Shown piece by piece: positions 43,754-53,784 of a stretch of DNA of 64,000 bases. Location of the stretch: assembly GCF_003640395.1 (NCBI RefSeq), contig NZ_RBZQ01000006.1, positions 186,001 through 250,000 on the forward strand, read 5' to 3'. The position numbers were made by a program, and so were the translations under genes. How positions within the stretch are numbered: the first letter of the stretch is position 1; each line of letters starts with the position of its first letter. Origin of the DNA: Stutzerimonas urumqiensis (GTDB lineage Bacteria; Pseudomonadota; Gammaproteobacteria; Pseudomonadales; Pseudomonadaceae). The notes under the pieces were generated by a model that saw nothing but the letters and a program-made list of their open reading frames with translations, did no database searches and was not told the origin of the DNA.

Positions 43754-43759
43754 TACTAT
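43754..43759 (+). promoter_or_regulatory. Candidate -10 element of the uup gene
   Basis: TACTAT, matching five of six sigma-70 -10 positions, lies 26 nt before the uup start codon in the 213-bp slt/uup divergent region. A -35 is not clear. Confidence 0.3.
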
Positions 43760-43784
43760 GCGCGGCCTGTTTTCGGAGGTACCC

Positions 43785-45707
43785 ATGACCCTGCTCAAGT
43801 TCACCGACGTGTCCCTCGCCTACGGCACTACGCCGCTGCTGGATCATGTGTCCTGGCAGATCGCGCGCGGGGAGCGGGTCTGCATCATCGGCCGCAACGG
43901 AGCCGGCAAATCGAGCCTGCTGCGCCTGGTGCAGGGCGGTTCGCCGGACGATGGCGAGATCTGGCGAGCGCCTGGACTGAAGATCGGCGAGCTGCCGCAG
44001 GAGCTGCCGCGGGCCGATGCGCGTACCGTCTACGACGTCGTGGCCGAAGGGCTGACGGGCGTCGGCGAGCTGCTGGCCCGCTACCACCATCTGAGCCAGA
44101 ACATCGTCACCGACGCCGACCTCCAGCAGCTGATGCATGTTCAGCAGGAGCTCGAGGCCCGTGACGGATGGCGTCTTGGGCAACTGGTCGAAAGCACGCT
44201 CAGCCGCTTGCAACTGCCGGCCGAGAAGACGCTGGCCGAGCTGTCCGGCGGTTGGCGTCGTCGCGTCCTGCTCGCCCAGGCGCTGGTCAGCGAGCCCGAT
44301 CTGCTGCTGCTCGACGAACCCACCAACCATCTCGACATCGGCGCCATTGCCTGGCTCGAGGATGCGCTCGCCGGGTTCAATGGCGCGGTCCTGTTCATCA
44401 CCCACGACCGCGCATTCCTGCAGAATCTCGCGACGCGGATTCTCGAGCTCGATCGCGGCAACCTGATCGACTGGAACGGCGACTACGCGAGCTTTCTCGT
44501 GCACAAGGAGCAGCAGCTCGCGGCCGAGGAAACGGCCAATGCGCTGTTCGACAAGAGGCTCGCGCAGGAAGAAGTCTGGATTCGCCAGGGCATCAAGGCT
44601 CGCCGTACCCGCAACGAAGGCCGCGTGCGGGCCCTCAAGGCGATGCGCGCCGAGCGCAGCGAGCGGCGCGAACGTCAGGGCAAGGCCAGTTTCCAGGTGG
44701 AATCCGCCGAGAAGTCCGGCAAGCAGGTCATCGTCGCCGAGCAGGTCTCGTTCGGTTACCCGGGCCAGCCGCCGCTGGTTCGCGATTTCTCGATGGTGCT
44801 CCAGCGCGGCGACCGCATCGGCCTGCTCGGCGCCAACGGTACCGGCAAGACCACCCTGCTCAAGCTGTTGCTCGGCGACCTGCAGCCGACCGAGGGCCGG
44901 ATCGAGTTCGGCACCAAGCTCGAGGTCGCCTATTTCGACCAACTCCGCCATCAGCTCGAGCCGGAGAAGACGGTCATCGACAACCTCGCCGAGGGGCGCG
45001 AGTTCATCACCATCGATGGCCAGAACCGGCATGTCTTGAGCTATCTCGGCGACTTCCTCTTCAGCCCGCAGCGGGCACGCACGCCGGTAAAGGCGCTGTC
45101 CGGCGGAGAGCGCGCCCGGCTGTTGCTGGCCAAGCTGTTCAGCAAACCCGCGAACCTGCTGGTACTCGACGAGCCGACCAACGACCTCGACGTGGAAACG
45201 CTCGAGCTGCTCGAGGAGGTGCTGCTCGGGTTCCAGGGCACGGTATTGATGGTCAGCCACGACCGCGTGTTCCTCGACAACGTGGTGACCAGCACGCTGG
45301 TGTTCGAGGGCCAGGGCGTGGTACGCGAGTATGTCGGCGGGTATCAGGACTGGCTCCGCCAGGGCGGCTCGACGCGGCTGCTTGGCGTCGGCGAAGGGCC
45401 GGGCAAGGCGGGGCAGGGGGCCGAGCCGTCGACCGCGCCGGAGCCCGCGCAGCCGACCAGCGCAGCCCAGCCGGCGGCACCAACGCCGCGTAAGAAGCTG
45501 AGCTACAAGTTGCAGCGTGAGCTGGAGGCGTTGCCCGGCGAGATCGAGCGTGTCGAGACGGCCCTGGCGGCAGCGCAGGCGGAAATCGCCGCGCCGACCT
45601 TCTACCAGCGACCTGCCGGCGAGACGACCGAGGTGCTCGCTCGCCTCGATGCCCTGCAGAACGAACTCGACCAGCTGCTGGAACGCTGGGCCGAGCTCGA
45701 GGACTAG
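43785..45707 (+). CDS. uup: ABC-F family ATPase, Uup type
   Basis: Soluble ABC-F protein with two ATPase domains that binds the ribosome; Uup homologues also affect DNA branch stability. The 640-aa product has Walker A GRNGAGKS (about residues 36-43), the signature LSGGWRRR, a Walker B LLLLDEPTNHLD, and a second set with GANGTGKT, LSGGERAR and LVLDEPTNDLD. A linker containing RARRTRNEGR lies between. The C terminus (about 570-640) is a coiled coil after a Pro/Ala-rich linker, as in Uup rather than EttA. Start at the ATG with GGAGGTACCC upstream. Confidence 0.93.
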   Translation: MTLLKFTDVSLAYGTTPLLDHVSWQIARGERVCIIGRNGAGKSSLLRLVQGGSPDDGEIWRAPGLKIGELPQELPRADARTVYDVVAEGLTGVGELLARYHHLSQNIVTDADLQQLMHVQQELEARDGWRLGQLVESTLSRLQLPAEKTLAELSGGWRRRVLLAQALVSEPDLLLLDEPTNHLDIGAIAWLEDALAGFNGAVLFITHDRAFLQNLATRILELDRGNLIDWNGDYASFLVHKEQQLAAEETANALFDKRLAQEEVWIRQGIKARRTRNEGRVRALKAMRAERSERRERQGKASFQVESAEKSGKQVIVAEQVSFGYPGQPPLVRDFSMVLQRGDRIGLLGANGTGKTTLLKLLLGDLQPTEGRIEFGTKLEVAYFDQLRHQLEPEKTVIDNLAEGREFITIDGQNRHVLSYLGDFLFSPQRARTPVKALSGGERARLLLAKLFSKPANLLVLDEPTNDLDVETLELLEEVLLGFQGTVLMVSHDRVFLDNVVTSTLVFEGQGVVREYVGGYQDWLRQGGSTRLLGVGEGPGKAGQGAEPSTAPEPAQPTSAAQPAAPTPRKKLSYKLQRELEALPGEIERVETALAAAQAEIAAPTFYQRPAGETTEVLARLDALQNELDQLLERWAELED

Positions 45708-45724
45708 TAAAGGCGGAGCCTCGG

Positions 45725-46417
45725 ATGGCCATCGAATATCGGATCACGCTCGACGACGAGCACGAGTTCAACTACCGCATCGTGCTTGACCGGGTCCATG
45801 ACCCGGAGTCGGCCGCTCGTGCGCCCGCCTGGACGCGCCTCGGGCATCATCAGTGCAGCAACTGCCCGCTGAGCAGGGAGCGCTTCGCCCACTGCCCGGC
45901 GGCGGTGGACCTGCACCGGGTGATCGAGGATTTCCAGGGCCTGCCTGCGATCCAGAAGGCGCACGTTCGCGTTCGTACGCCCGATCGCGAGTACGCGAAG
46001 CTGGTCGGGTTGGAGGAGGGGCTGCGGGCGCTATTGGGCGTGATCATGGCGACCAGTGCCTGCCCGGTGCTGTCGCGGCTGAGGCCGATGGCGCAGCAGC
46101 ATCTGCCGTTCGCCAGCAACCAGGAGTTCGTGCTGCGTGCCGTCTCGCTCTACCTGACGCGGCAGTATTTCAACCTGCGCGAGGGGCGGCAGCCCGACTG
46201 GGAATTGCGCGGGCTGGTGGAGGCGTTCCAGGCCTTGCAGCTGGTCAATCAGGCGTTCTGGCAGCGCATTCACGACACCTGCAAGGGCGATTCGAACCTC
46301 AAGGCATTCCTGACATTTTTCTCGATGGCGTCGAGCCTGACGTATTCGCTCGAAGCGCAGCTGCGCAAGATACGCCCGCTCGTGATGATCACCGACGACG
46401 ACATCGAGACCGCGTGA
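45725..46417 (+). CDS. Conserved Pseudomonas protein with a CxxC motif, unknown function
   Basis: A 230-aa soluble protein starting 17 bp after uup and probably co-transcribed with it. It has an N-terminal beta-rich part (residues 1-45), a Cys cluster C44-x2-C47 with another Cys near residue 57, resembling a small metal-binding site, and an alpha-helical remainder that ends with a DDDIETA tail. I do not recognise a catalytic fold, though a database family such as DUF6901 may fit. Location next to Uup is conserved in Pseudomonas, hinting at a ribosome or nucleic-acid link, unproven. Confidence 0.8.
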   Translation: MAIEYRITLDDEHEFNYRIVLDRVHDPESAARAPAWTRLGHHQCSNCPLSRERFAHCPAAVDLHRVIEDFQGLPAIQKAHVRVRTPDREYAKLVGLEEGLRALLGVIMATSACPVLSRLRPMAQQHLPFASNQEFVLRAVSLYLTRQYFNLREGRQPDWELRGLVEAFQALQLVNQAFWQRIHDTCKGDSNLKAFLTFFSMASSLTYSLEAQLRKIRPLVMITDDDIETA

Positions 46418-46418
46418 T

Positions 46419-46449
46419 CCCGCGTGCCCGTTGCTGCGGGGCACGCGGG
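46419..46449. terminator. Stem-loop between converging genes
   Basis: CCCGCGTGCCC/GGGCACGCGGG (46419-46429 with 46439-46449), an 11-bp stem with a 9-nt loop, sits between the stop of the CxxC protein gene and the stop of the stress-protein gene. A T-tract is missing on both strands, so strength is uncertain. Confidence 0.6.
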
Positions 46450-46459
46450 CGGCGGGCGC

Positions 46460-46900
46460 TCATTCCCCGCGGTTGAGCCGAACCGCAAGCACATCGCAGG
46501 GTGCGCCGTGCAGCACGTCATTGGCCGTCGAGCCCAGCAGTAGCGCCAGGCCGTGTCGGCCATGACTGCCGACCAGGATCAGATCGCAACCCTGTTCACG
46601 CGCCAGTCGGTGAATTTCCTGGCGTGGCTGGCCGTAGGCGAGGTGGCGCTGTTCGGAGGGCAGGCCCGCGTAGCGGCCGGCGAAGGTATCCAGCCGCTCG
46701 CGGGCCTGGTCGAACTGCTGTTGCTGCAGCATCGACAGGTCCATCGGCACGTCTCCGCCAAAGGCCATGGCCATCGGTTCGATCACATGCACCAGGGTGA
46801 GTTTGGCGCCGCTGGCGTTGGCCAGGTCCTGCGCGCGCTCGACTACGGGATGGCACTCGTCGTTAAGGTCGGTGGCAACCAGAATGTTCCGGTACGGCAT
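46460..46900 (-). CDS. uspA: Universal stress protein (UspA family)
   Basis: A 146-aa single-domain Usp with the N-terminal strand NILVATDLND (residues 5-14) and the ATP-binding motif G-S-H-G-x9-G-S-T near the C terminus (about 115-130). It is likely to bind ATP and help stress survival. Start at 46900 is set by AGGAGACACC just upstream; the frame is open 25 codons further but with a Cys-rich non-homologous stretch. Confidence 0.92.
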   Translation of the reverse strand: MPYRNILVATDLNDECHPVVERAQDLANASGAKLTLVHVIEPMAMAFGGDVPMDLSMLQQQQFDQARERLDTFAGRYAGLPSEQRHLAYGQPRQEIHRLAREQGCDLILVGSHGRHGLALLLGSTANDVLHGAPCDVLAVRLNRGE

Positions 46901-47015
46901 GGTGTCTCCTCCTGAGCAAGTAGGTCTGTCGCAAGTATGGCACCGGCATGGCGGACATTCCCACCGCTGTGGCATTGCGGCATCTTGCGAGCGGTCGACG
47001 GCAGCCGCGACGGGG

Positions 47016-47045
47016 TTCGGGGACCGCGCGGAGGGCTGCTATCAT
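47016..47045 (+). promoter_or_regulatory. Candidate promoter of the 47098 operon
   Basis: -35 TTCGGG (47016-47021), an 18-bp spacer and -10 TATCAT (47040-47045) precede the operon start by about 50 nt. The -10 is good, the -35 fair. Confidence 0.35.
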
Positions 47046-47097
47046 GCCGGCCGGACCGAATGCGCGCTGCGACGATCCGTTCCACAGAGAGACTCCC

Positions 47098-47577
47098 ATG
47101 CTGATCTTCGAAAACGATTACTCGATGGCCTGGGCCGCTTACGGCATCGCTGCCCTGGGCTGCCTGCTGGTCTGGTTCCGGATGACGCGGCCGCTCTGGC
47201 GTTGGCTGCGCGAACCGCTGCGGCTGCTGGTCGCCGTGCTGCTGGCGACGCCGACCATCGTCGATGCCGAGCGCGAACTCTTCGCCCCGGCGATTGCCAT
47301 CACGGCCCTCGATATCCTGCTTGACGTAGGCAACAACGCCTGGCGCGCGGTCGCCGACCTGGCGTTGTATGGTTTCATCGCCTTCGCGCTTTACCTCATT
47401 CTGGCGGGGGTGCGCTGGCTGTTCGAGCGTCGGCGGGCGCACCGTGGCGAACCCGCGCAGCCCGCCGAGGCGGATGGGCGAACGCTGCGCGAGCGGCTGG
47501 CCGATGGCGAACGCTTCGATGGGCCACGCGCAAGCTTCGGCGGCGCGGGGGGACCGCGCGTCGAGCCACGGCTCTAG
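47098..47577 (+). CDS. Small inner-membrane protein, unknown function
   Basis: A 159-aa protein with three or four membrane helices (about residues 8-26, 39-55, 60-78 and 84-103), then a basic segment FERRRAHRG and a polar, Gly/Pro-rich tail. No known motif. It starts 55 bp before a YafJ-type amidotransferase gene in the same direction, with GAGAGAC as a weak ribosome site. Homologues are seen in Pseudomonas genomes, with no assigned role. Confidence 0.8.
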   Translation: MLIFENDYSMAWAAYGIAALGCLLVWFRMTRPLWRWLREPLRLLVAVLLATPTIVDAERELFAPAIAITALDILLDVGNNAWRAVADLALYGFIAFALYLILAGVRWLFERRRAHRGEPAQPAEADGRTLRERLADGERFDGPRASFGGAGGPRVEPRL

Positions 47578-47631
47578 CGAACCTCACACCGAGACGACCC
47601 GTCGAATCGATAACGGCCCGGGGACCAGCAG

Positions 47632-48420
47632 ATGTGCGAATTGCTAGGCATGAGCGCCAACGTACCGACCGACATCGTGTTCAGCTTCACCGGCCTGATG
47701 CAGCGCGGCGGCAAGACCGGCCCGCACAAGGACGGCTGGGGGCTGGCCTTCTACGAGGGCAAGGGCTTGCGGCTGTTCCAGGACCCGGTGGCCAGCTGCG
47801 AGTCGGAGGTCGCCAAGATGGTCCAGCACTACCTGATCAAGAGCGAGGTGGTGATCGGCCACATTCGCCAGGCCAACGTCGGCAAGGTGTCGCTGGTCAA
47901 TACGCATCCGTTCGTGCGCGAGCTCTGGGGCCGGAACTGGTGCTTTGCGCACAACGGCCAACTGGCCGATTTCCGGCCCGCGCAGGGGCACTATCGGCCG
48001 GTCGGCGAAACCGACAGCGAGCTGGCGTTCTGCGACCTGCTCAACCGCATTCGCCACGACTTTCCCGAGCCGTGCGCGGCTGAGGCCATCTTGCCGATCA
48101 TGGTCGAGGCCTGTGCGCAGTACCGCTCGCATGGGGTGTTCAACTGCCTGCTGAGCAACGGCGACTGGCTGTTCAGCTTTTGCACCACCAAGCTGGTCGA
48201 GATCACCCGCAAAGCTCCGTTCGGCCATGCGCAGTTGCGGGATGCCGAGCTGACCGTCGACTTCCAGCATGAAACCACGCCCAAGGATGTGGTCACGGTG
48301 CTGGCCACCGAGCCGCTTACCCAGAACGAAACCTGGACGACTCATCGCTCCGGTGAATGGAGCCTGTGGCGGCTGGGCGCCTGTGTCGCGCGCGGGCAGG
48401 TGGAGTCGCCGGCATGTTGA
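47632..48420 (+). CDS. Class II glutamine amidotransferase-like protein (YafJ type)
   Basis: A 262-aa Ntn-hydrolase with the catalytic Cys2 exposed after Met removal (MCELLGMSAN) and the glutaminase motifs HKDGWGLAFY (about residues 32-41), GHIRQANVG (about 76-84), NTHPFVRELWG (about 89-99) and FAHNGQL (about 104-110). YafJ-type proteins hydrolyse glutamine or gamma-glutamyl compounds; the physiological substrate is not known, and relatives act in gamma-glutamyl polyamine or ergothioneine-like pathways. Its stop overlaps the next gene. Confidence 0.9.
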   Translation: MCELLGMSANVPTDIVFSFTGLMQRGGKTGPHKDGWGLAFYEGKGLRLFQDPVASCESEVAKMVQHYLIKSEVVIGHIRQANVGKVSLVNTHPFVRELWGRNWCFAHNGQLADFRPAQGHYRPVGETDSELAFCDLLNRIRHDFPEPCAAEAILPIMVEACAQYRSHGVFNCLLSNGDWLFSFCTTKLVEITRKAPFGHAQLRDAELTVDFQHETTPKDVVTVLATEPLTQNETWTTHRSGEWSLWRLGACVARGQVESPAC

Positions 48421-48935
48421 GAAGCTACCTGCGCCTGGTGGTGTTTGCGCTGGGATTGCTGGTGGGCGTGCAGGTGCCGGGCTTCATCGAGGCCTACGAC
48501 CGCCACGTCGAGGCGAGGCGCCTGGAGGCGCAGGAAGGGTTGCAGGGCTTTCGGGAGACCGCTCGGCGGTTTTTCTCCGGCGACATGGCGGCGCTGGTCG
48601 AGCATTACCGCAACAGTGAGGATGCGGTGTTCCAGAGCGATGCGCAGAGCATCGAGCGGCTGGTCGAGCGTGCCCGCATCCTCGAACTGGAGTGGCGCGC
48701 CATGCAAGGGCCCTGGTACGCGCGCGTATGGCACCTGGCGTTCAGGGCCGATCGCTCGCTGATCGCCGAGGTCTGGCGGAGTTACCACTTCCAGGTTCTG
48801 CTCAGTCCGGCGGCCATCGCCTGGGGCTTGGGCTGCGCGCTCGTGCTGGCCTGGCTGGTGGAGTTGGCCGGTTTGCTGCTGTTTCGCCTGGCCGGCGGTC
48901 GGCGGCACCGTTCCCGGCGCCGTCGCCTGGCCTGA
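48414..48935 (+). CDS. DUF2937 family membrane protein
   Basis: A 173-aa protein with an N-terminal membrane helix (residues 6-22, containing GLLVGVQVPGF), a helical periplasmic middle (about 25-120) and a C-terminal helix (about 130-157) followed by an Arg-rich cytoplasmic tail. This is the DUF2937 layout found in Pseudomonas and relatives. The ATG overlaps the stop of the amidotransferase gene by seven bases, so expression is coupled. Function unknown. Confidence 0.85.
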   Translation: MLRSYLRLVVFALGLLVGVQVPGFIEAYDRHVEARRLEAQEGLQGFRETARRFFSGDMAALVEHYRNSEDAVFQSDAQSIERLVERARILELEWRAMQGPWYARVWHLAFRADRSLIAEVWRSYHFQVLLSPAAIAWGLGCALVLAWLVELAGLLLFRLAGGRRHRSRRRRLA

Positions 48936-48940
48936 TTGGT

Positions 48941-50122
48941 TCAACCGCGCGAGAGAAACCGCATCCCTTCTTCGAGCCCGCTGAGCGTCAGGGGGTACAT
49001 CCGGTCCTCGACCAGTTCACGCACGATGCCGGTCGAGCTGGTATAGCCCCAGGTGTCCTTCGGGTAGGGATTGATCCAGACGAGCTTCTTGTACTTCTCC
49101 ATGAAGCGCTGCATCCACACGTAGCCGGCTTCTTCGTTCCAGTGCTCGACGCTGCCGCCCGGCTGGGTGATCTCATAGGGGGCCATGGCCGCATCGCCGA
49201 CGAACACTACTTTGTAATCCGGGCCGTACTTGTGCAGCAGGTCGAGCGTCGAAGTGCGCTCGGAAGTGCGGCGGAAGTTGTTCTTCCACACCGATTCATA
49301 GATGAAGTTGTGGAAGTAGAAGTACTCCAGGTGTTTGAACTCGGTCTTGCAGGCCGAGAACAGCTCCTCGCAGACCTTCACGTGGGCGTCCATCGAGCCG
49401 CCGATGTCGAACAGCAGCAGCAACTTGACCGTATTGCGTCGCTCGGGCCGCATCTGGATGTTGAGCAGGCCGGCGTCCTTGGCGGTGTGGTCGATGGTGC
49501 CGTCGATGTCCAGCTCCTCGGCGGCGCCTTCGCGCGCGAACTTGCGTAGCCGACGCAGGGCGATCTTGATGTTGCGGGTGCCGAGCTCGACCTGGTCGTC
49601 GAGGTTCTTGTATTCGCGCTGATCCCAGACTTTCACGGCTCGACCCTGGCGCTTGCCGGCGTCGCCGACGCGGATGCCCTCGGGATTGAAGCCGCCCGAG
49701 CCGAACGGGCTGGTGCCGCCGGTACCGATCCACTTGTTGCCGCCGGCGTGCTTCTCCTTTTGCTCCTCGAGGCGCTTCTTGAATTCCTCGATGAGCTTGT
49801 CGAGCCCGCCGAGTGACTGGATCTGCGCCTTTTCCTCGTCGGTCAGCAGCCGCTCGAATTCCTTGCGCAGCCATTCCTCGGGAATCAGTGCCTGCAAGTA
49901 TTGGTCGAGGTTCTCCAGACCCTTGAAGTAGGCACCGAAGGCCCGGTCGAACTTATCGAAGTGGCGTTCGTCCTTGACCATGATGGTGCGGGCCAGAAAG
50001 TAGAACTCGTCCATGTCGGCGAAGACGACCTTGTGGTCGAGCGCATCGATCAGGTCGAGCAGTTCGCGCACTGAAACCGGCACCTTGGCCGCGCGCATTT
50101 CATTGAACAGGCCAAGCAGCAT
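48941..50122 (-). CDS. VWA-domain CoxE-like protein
   Basis: A 393-aa protein of the CoxE/VWA family that works with MoxR AAA+ ATPases as a metal-ion-dependent substrate adaptor. The N-terminal 200 residues are helical and charged, with EKAQIQSLGGLDKLIEEFKK near residue 100. The VWA core begins with the MIDAS-type motif D239-I-G-G-S243-M, which departs from the usual DxSxS by having Gly for the first Ser, and continues to about residue 380. Encoded with a MoxR gene on the same strand, with a GFA gene between. Confidence 0.9.
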   Translation of the reverse strand: MLLGLFNEMRAAKVPVSVRELLDLIDALDHKVVFADMDEFYFLARTIMVKDERHFDKFDRAFGAYFKGLENLDQYLQALIPEEWLRKEFERLLTDEEKAQIQSLGGLDKLIEEFKKRLEEQKEKHAGGNKWIGTGGTSPFGSGGFNPEGIRVGDAGKRQGRAVKVWDQREYKNLDDQVELGTRNIKIALRRLRKFAREGAAEELDIDGTIDHTAKDAGLLNIQMRPERRNTVKLLLLFDIGGSMDAHVKVCEELFSACKTEFKHLEYFYFHNFIYESVWKNNFRRTSERTSTLDLLHKYGPDYKVVFVGDAAMAPYEITQPGGSVEHWNEEAGYVWMQRFMEKYKKLVWINPYPKDTWGYTSSTGIVRELVEDRMYPLTLSGLEEGMRFLSRG

Positions 50123-50169
50123 AGCTACCTCTGGCCGCGCCCGCTCCGGCGCGGCGGATGTGATGACTG

Positions 50170-50562
50170 TCAGGCGTCGTCCGCATGTTGCGGCAACCCG
50201 TCCCGGATCTCGTACCAGTCGGCTTTCGATCCGGTGTAAATGTGTGACTGCGGCGGCGGTGGCAGCGGCGAATCGAGGGTGCCCGCGGCAACGCCGACCT
50301 CATGCTCGCGATTGTCGACGAACTGGAGGTTCGCCCCGCAATGCTTGCAGAAGGTTCGCGTCACGTGCTCGGACGAGTGGTAGACGCCCAGCTCCTCCTT
50401 GCCCTCGGTGAAGTGAAAGCGATCCAGCGGCACGCTCGCGTAGGTGGCGAACGCCGCGCCATGCACCTTGCGGCACATGCTGCAGTGGCAATGAGTCAGC
50501 GAATCGATGTCCGCATCGATGCGGTATTTGACCGCGCCGCAAAGGCAGCTTCCGGTATGCAT
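50170..50562 (-). CDS. GFA-family zinc-binding protein (glutathione-dependent formaldehyde-activating type)
   Basis: A 130-aa protein with the GFA/CENP-V fold zinc ligands C6-x-C8, C25-x-C27-x2-C30 and C72-x2-C75. The family is named for an enzyme that joins glutathione and formaldehyde, though most members have unknown substrates. It is placed between a MoxR gene and a VWA gene on the same strand, an arrangement that looks like an operon with short gaps of 53 and 47 bp. Confidence 0.9.
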   Translation of the reverse strand: MHTGSCLCGAVKYRIDADIDSLTHCHCSMCRKVHGAAFATYASVPLDRFHFTEGKEELGVYHSSEHVTRTFCKHCGANLQFVDNREHEVGVAAGTLDSPLPPPPQSHIYTGSKADWYEIRDGLPQHADDA

Positions 50563-50615
50563 GTCGAATTCTCCAGCCGAGGGTTCGAACGGTGCCGGGG
50601 CGGTGGCGAATCGAC

Positions 50616-51461
<846 letters not shown>

Positions 51462-51551
51462 TGGGATTTCCTTTGTGCTGGGGCCCGGGCTGACGCGTGA
51501 GCAGGCGATCGACTATACCGGCGGTCGCCGATGCTGTGAACGAAGTGCCGG

Positions 51552-51597
51552 CATTCAGTCACTGAATGATCGTTGCGCCCGCACCTGGCTGCGGGCG
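51552..51597 (-). terminator. Paired hairpins after the DUF748-like gene
   Basis: CGCCCGC/GCGGGCG (51576-51582 with 51591-51597) and CATTCAG/CTGAATG (51552-51558 with 51562-51568) follow the DUF748-like stop on the minus strand, within the 141-bp gap upstream of the MoxR gene. Neither has a strong T-run. Confidence 0.4.
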
Positions 51598-51602
51598 GCC
51601 CG

Positions 51603-52664
51603 TCATTGCTCGGGGTTTTCGAAGCGCGGCTGGAAGGCTTCGATGAAGGCGTTGCGCAGGATGGCAACGAACATCTGGAACGGGCTGACCTCCGGGTCTT
51701 TCAGGCTGCCATCGAGTTCGACGCGCGTCGCGACCTGATCCTTCGGCTGGTTCTGCAGGACGCTCTCCGCCGCGCCCACCAGGCCCTCCCAGACATTGCG
51801 CCAGAAGCCCTTGTCCTGCTGCTCGACGTCCTGTTGCCAGTCGAACACTTCGGCGTGGTGCAGCAGCGGCTTGATGTAGCCATCGAGCTGGCTGTCGACC
51901 ACGTCGACCTCGACGACCAGATCGCCGGTGCCGCTCTTGAAATCGAAATTGGCGTAGGCACGGGCGAAGTCGTTCAGGCGGGTCAGTTGCACGTCGACGA
52001 TGCGCAACATGAAATGGAAGTCCTCCATCCGCACCAGAGGGTCGAACTCGGCCTGCACATCCAGCGGCGCATGGGCGAGAAACAGTGCGCTGCCGACGAG
52101 GCTGGCGCTGCGCTTGGCCTGCGCGTCGCCCGCGTTGCTGAGCCCGTGGACGGTCAGGTCGATCTGGTTCGCATAGAGGTTGACCGGCGGCTCGGAGGTG
52201 AAATTGCGAAAGTGCACCGCGCCGTCGATGACTTCCACGATTTCCAGCCGGATCGGCACCATTTCGCGCAGCTTGTCGCGCCAGTCGACGCCTTCGCCGG
52301 TCTGGTCCTCTTCCCCTTCACCGTCGACGAAGTTCAGCTCGGGACTGTGCAGCGTCAGCTTCGCCACCAGTGCCCCATCGCCGAACAGCGACGCCCAGCT
52401 CACCGCGATGTCCACTTCCGGCACTTCCAGGAAGGGAATCTCCGCTTCGTCGGTCACCTGTTCGATGGTCAGCCCGTTGAGCTGGTAGGCGCCTCGCCAG
52501 AGCGAAATGTCGACGTCATCGATGTGCCCGGAATAACTGCCCATGTCCGCCATCTTCTCGTTGAGATAGTCGCGAACCAGGCCGGGCAACGCCACGCGCA
52601 AGGCCACCAGGAGCAGCGCGATGACGATCAGGGTGACGAGAGTGATGCGAGCTGACTTTCTCAT
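51603..52664 (-). CDS. DUF748-like (AsmA-related) envelope protein
   Basis: A 353-aa protein with a single N-terminal membrane helix (about residues 6-28) followed by a periplasmic, beta-rich body that resembles the short AsmA/DUF748 family involved in envelope lipid or protein handling. There are acidic insertions ([11 protein letters not shown] near residue 125). No catalytic motif. The start at 52664 (MRKSAR) gives the expected membrane anchor; the frame stays open upstream through unrelated sequence. Divergent from cysK. Confidence 0.82.
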   Translation of the reverse strand: MRKSARITLVTLIVIALLLVALRVALPGLVRDYLNEKMADMGSYSGHIDDVDISLWRGAYQLNGLTIEQVTDEAEIPFLEVPEVDIAVSWASLFGDGALVAKLTLHSPELNFVDGEGEEDQTGEGVDWRDKLREMVPIRLEIVEVIDGAVHFRNFTSEPPVNLYANQIDLTVHGLSNAGDAQAKRSASLVGSALFLAHAPLDVQAEFDPLVRMEDFHFMLRIVDVQLTRLNDFARAYANFDFKSGTGDLVVEVDVVDSQLDGYIKPLLHHAEVFDWQQDVEQQDKGFWRNVWEGLVGAAESVLQNQPKDQVATRVELDGSLKDPEVSPFQMFVAILRNAFIEAFQPRFENPEQ

Positions 52665-52761
52665 GCCTAAACTGACTGCCTTCGGAAACAGGGGTTCAGC
52701 GTGTTCATCGCCCTTTTCCGCACCCACGGCACGCCAGGCAAACGACAAAGGAACAGTGACC

Positions 52762-53736
52762 ATGAGCCGCATATACACAGATAACGCACAGTCGATCGGC
52801 AACACGCCGCTGGTCCGGATCAACCGGCTGGGCCCGCAGGGCGTGACGCTGCTGGCCAAGGTCGAGGGTCGCAACCCGGCGTACTCGGTCAAGTGCCGCA
52901 TCGGCGCGAGCATGATCTGGGCGGCAGAGGAGTCGGGCCGTCTCAAGCCCGGCATGACCATCGTCGAGCCGACTTCCGGCAACACCGGCATCGGCCTGGC
53001 ATTCGTCGCGGCGGCCAAGGGCTACAAGCTGATGCTGACCATGCCGGCCTCCATGAGCCTGGAACGGCGCAAGGTGCTCAAGGCGCTGGGCGCGGAACTG
53101 GTGCTGACGGAGCCGGCCAAGGGCATGAAGGGTGCGATCGAGAAGGCCGCGGAGATCGCCAACGCCGATCCGGCGCAGTATTTCCTGCCGCAACAGTTCG
53201 AGAACCCGGCCAACCCGGCGATCCACGAGAAAACCACCGGGCCGGAAATCTGGAACGACACGGACGGTGCGATCGACGTGCTGGTTGCCGGCGTCGGCAC
53301 GGGCGGAACCATCACCGGCGTGTCGCGTTACATCAAGGGGACGCAGGGCAAGCCGATCCTGTCGGTGGCGGTCGAGCCGGCGGCGTCGCCGATCATCACC
53401 CAGGCGATGGCTGGCGACGAACTCAAGCCCAGCCCGCACAAGATCCAGGGGCTCGGTGCCGGGTTCATCCCGAAGAACCTGGACCTCTCGATGGTCGACC
53501 GCGCCCTGTGCGTGACTGACGAGGAATCCAAGGAGATGGCCCTGCGCCTGATGCGCGAAGAGGGCATGCTCTGCGGCATTTCGGGAGGCGCCGCCGTGGC
53601 TGCGGCGGTCCGGCTGGCCCAGGAGCCCGACATGCAGGGCAAGACGATCGTCGTGGTGCTGCCCGATTCGGGCGAGCGCTACCTGTCGAGCATGCTGTTT
53701 GCCGACCTGTTCACCGACCAGGAAATGGTGCAGTAA
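52762..53736 (+). CDS. cysK: Cysteine synthase A (O-acetylserine sulfhydrylase)
   Basis: PLP enzyme that makes cysteine from O-acetylserine and sulfide. The 324-aa product has the PLP lysine K44 in the CysK-type SVKCRIG motif (the CysM form reads differently), [11 protein letters not shown] (about residues 72-82), the phosphate-binding [11 protein letters not shown] (about 178-188) and [10 protein letters not shown] near residue 273. A ribosome site AAAGGA lies nine nt before the ATG at 52762. It ends before a strong convergent terminator. Confidence 0.96.
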   Translation: MSRIYTDNAQSIGNTPLVRINRLGPQGVTLLAKVEGRNPAYSVKCRIGASMIWAAEESGRLKPGMTIVEPTSGNTGIGLAFVAAAKGYKLMLTMPASMSLERRKVLKALGAELVLTEPAKGMKGAIEKAAEIANADPAQYFLPQQFENPANPAIHEKTTGPEIWNDTDGAIDVLVAGVGTGGTITGVSRYIKGTQGKPILSVAVEPAASPIITQAMAGDELKPSPHKIQGLGAGFIPKNLDLSMVDRALCVTDEESKEMALRLMREEGMLCGISGGAAVAAAVRLAQEPDMQGKTIVVVLPDSGERYLSSMLFADLFTDQEMVQ

Positions 53737-53742
53737 GGCCCA

Positions 53743-53774
53743 CGGCGCCAGGCCGCTTGTTGGGCCTGGCGCCG
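53743..53774. terminator. Bidirectional terminator between cysK and the EamA gene
   Basis: A 12-bp stem CGGCGCCAGGCC/GGCCTGGCGCCG (53743-53754 with 53763-53774) with an 8-nt loop fills the 48-bp gap between the two converging stop codons. T-tracts are weak, so termination efficiency is inferred from stem strength. Confidence 0.75.
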
Positions 53775-53784
53775 GTGTCTGCGA

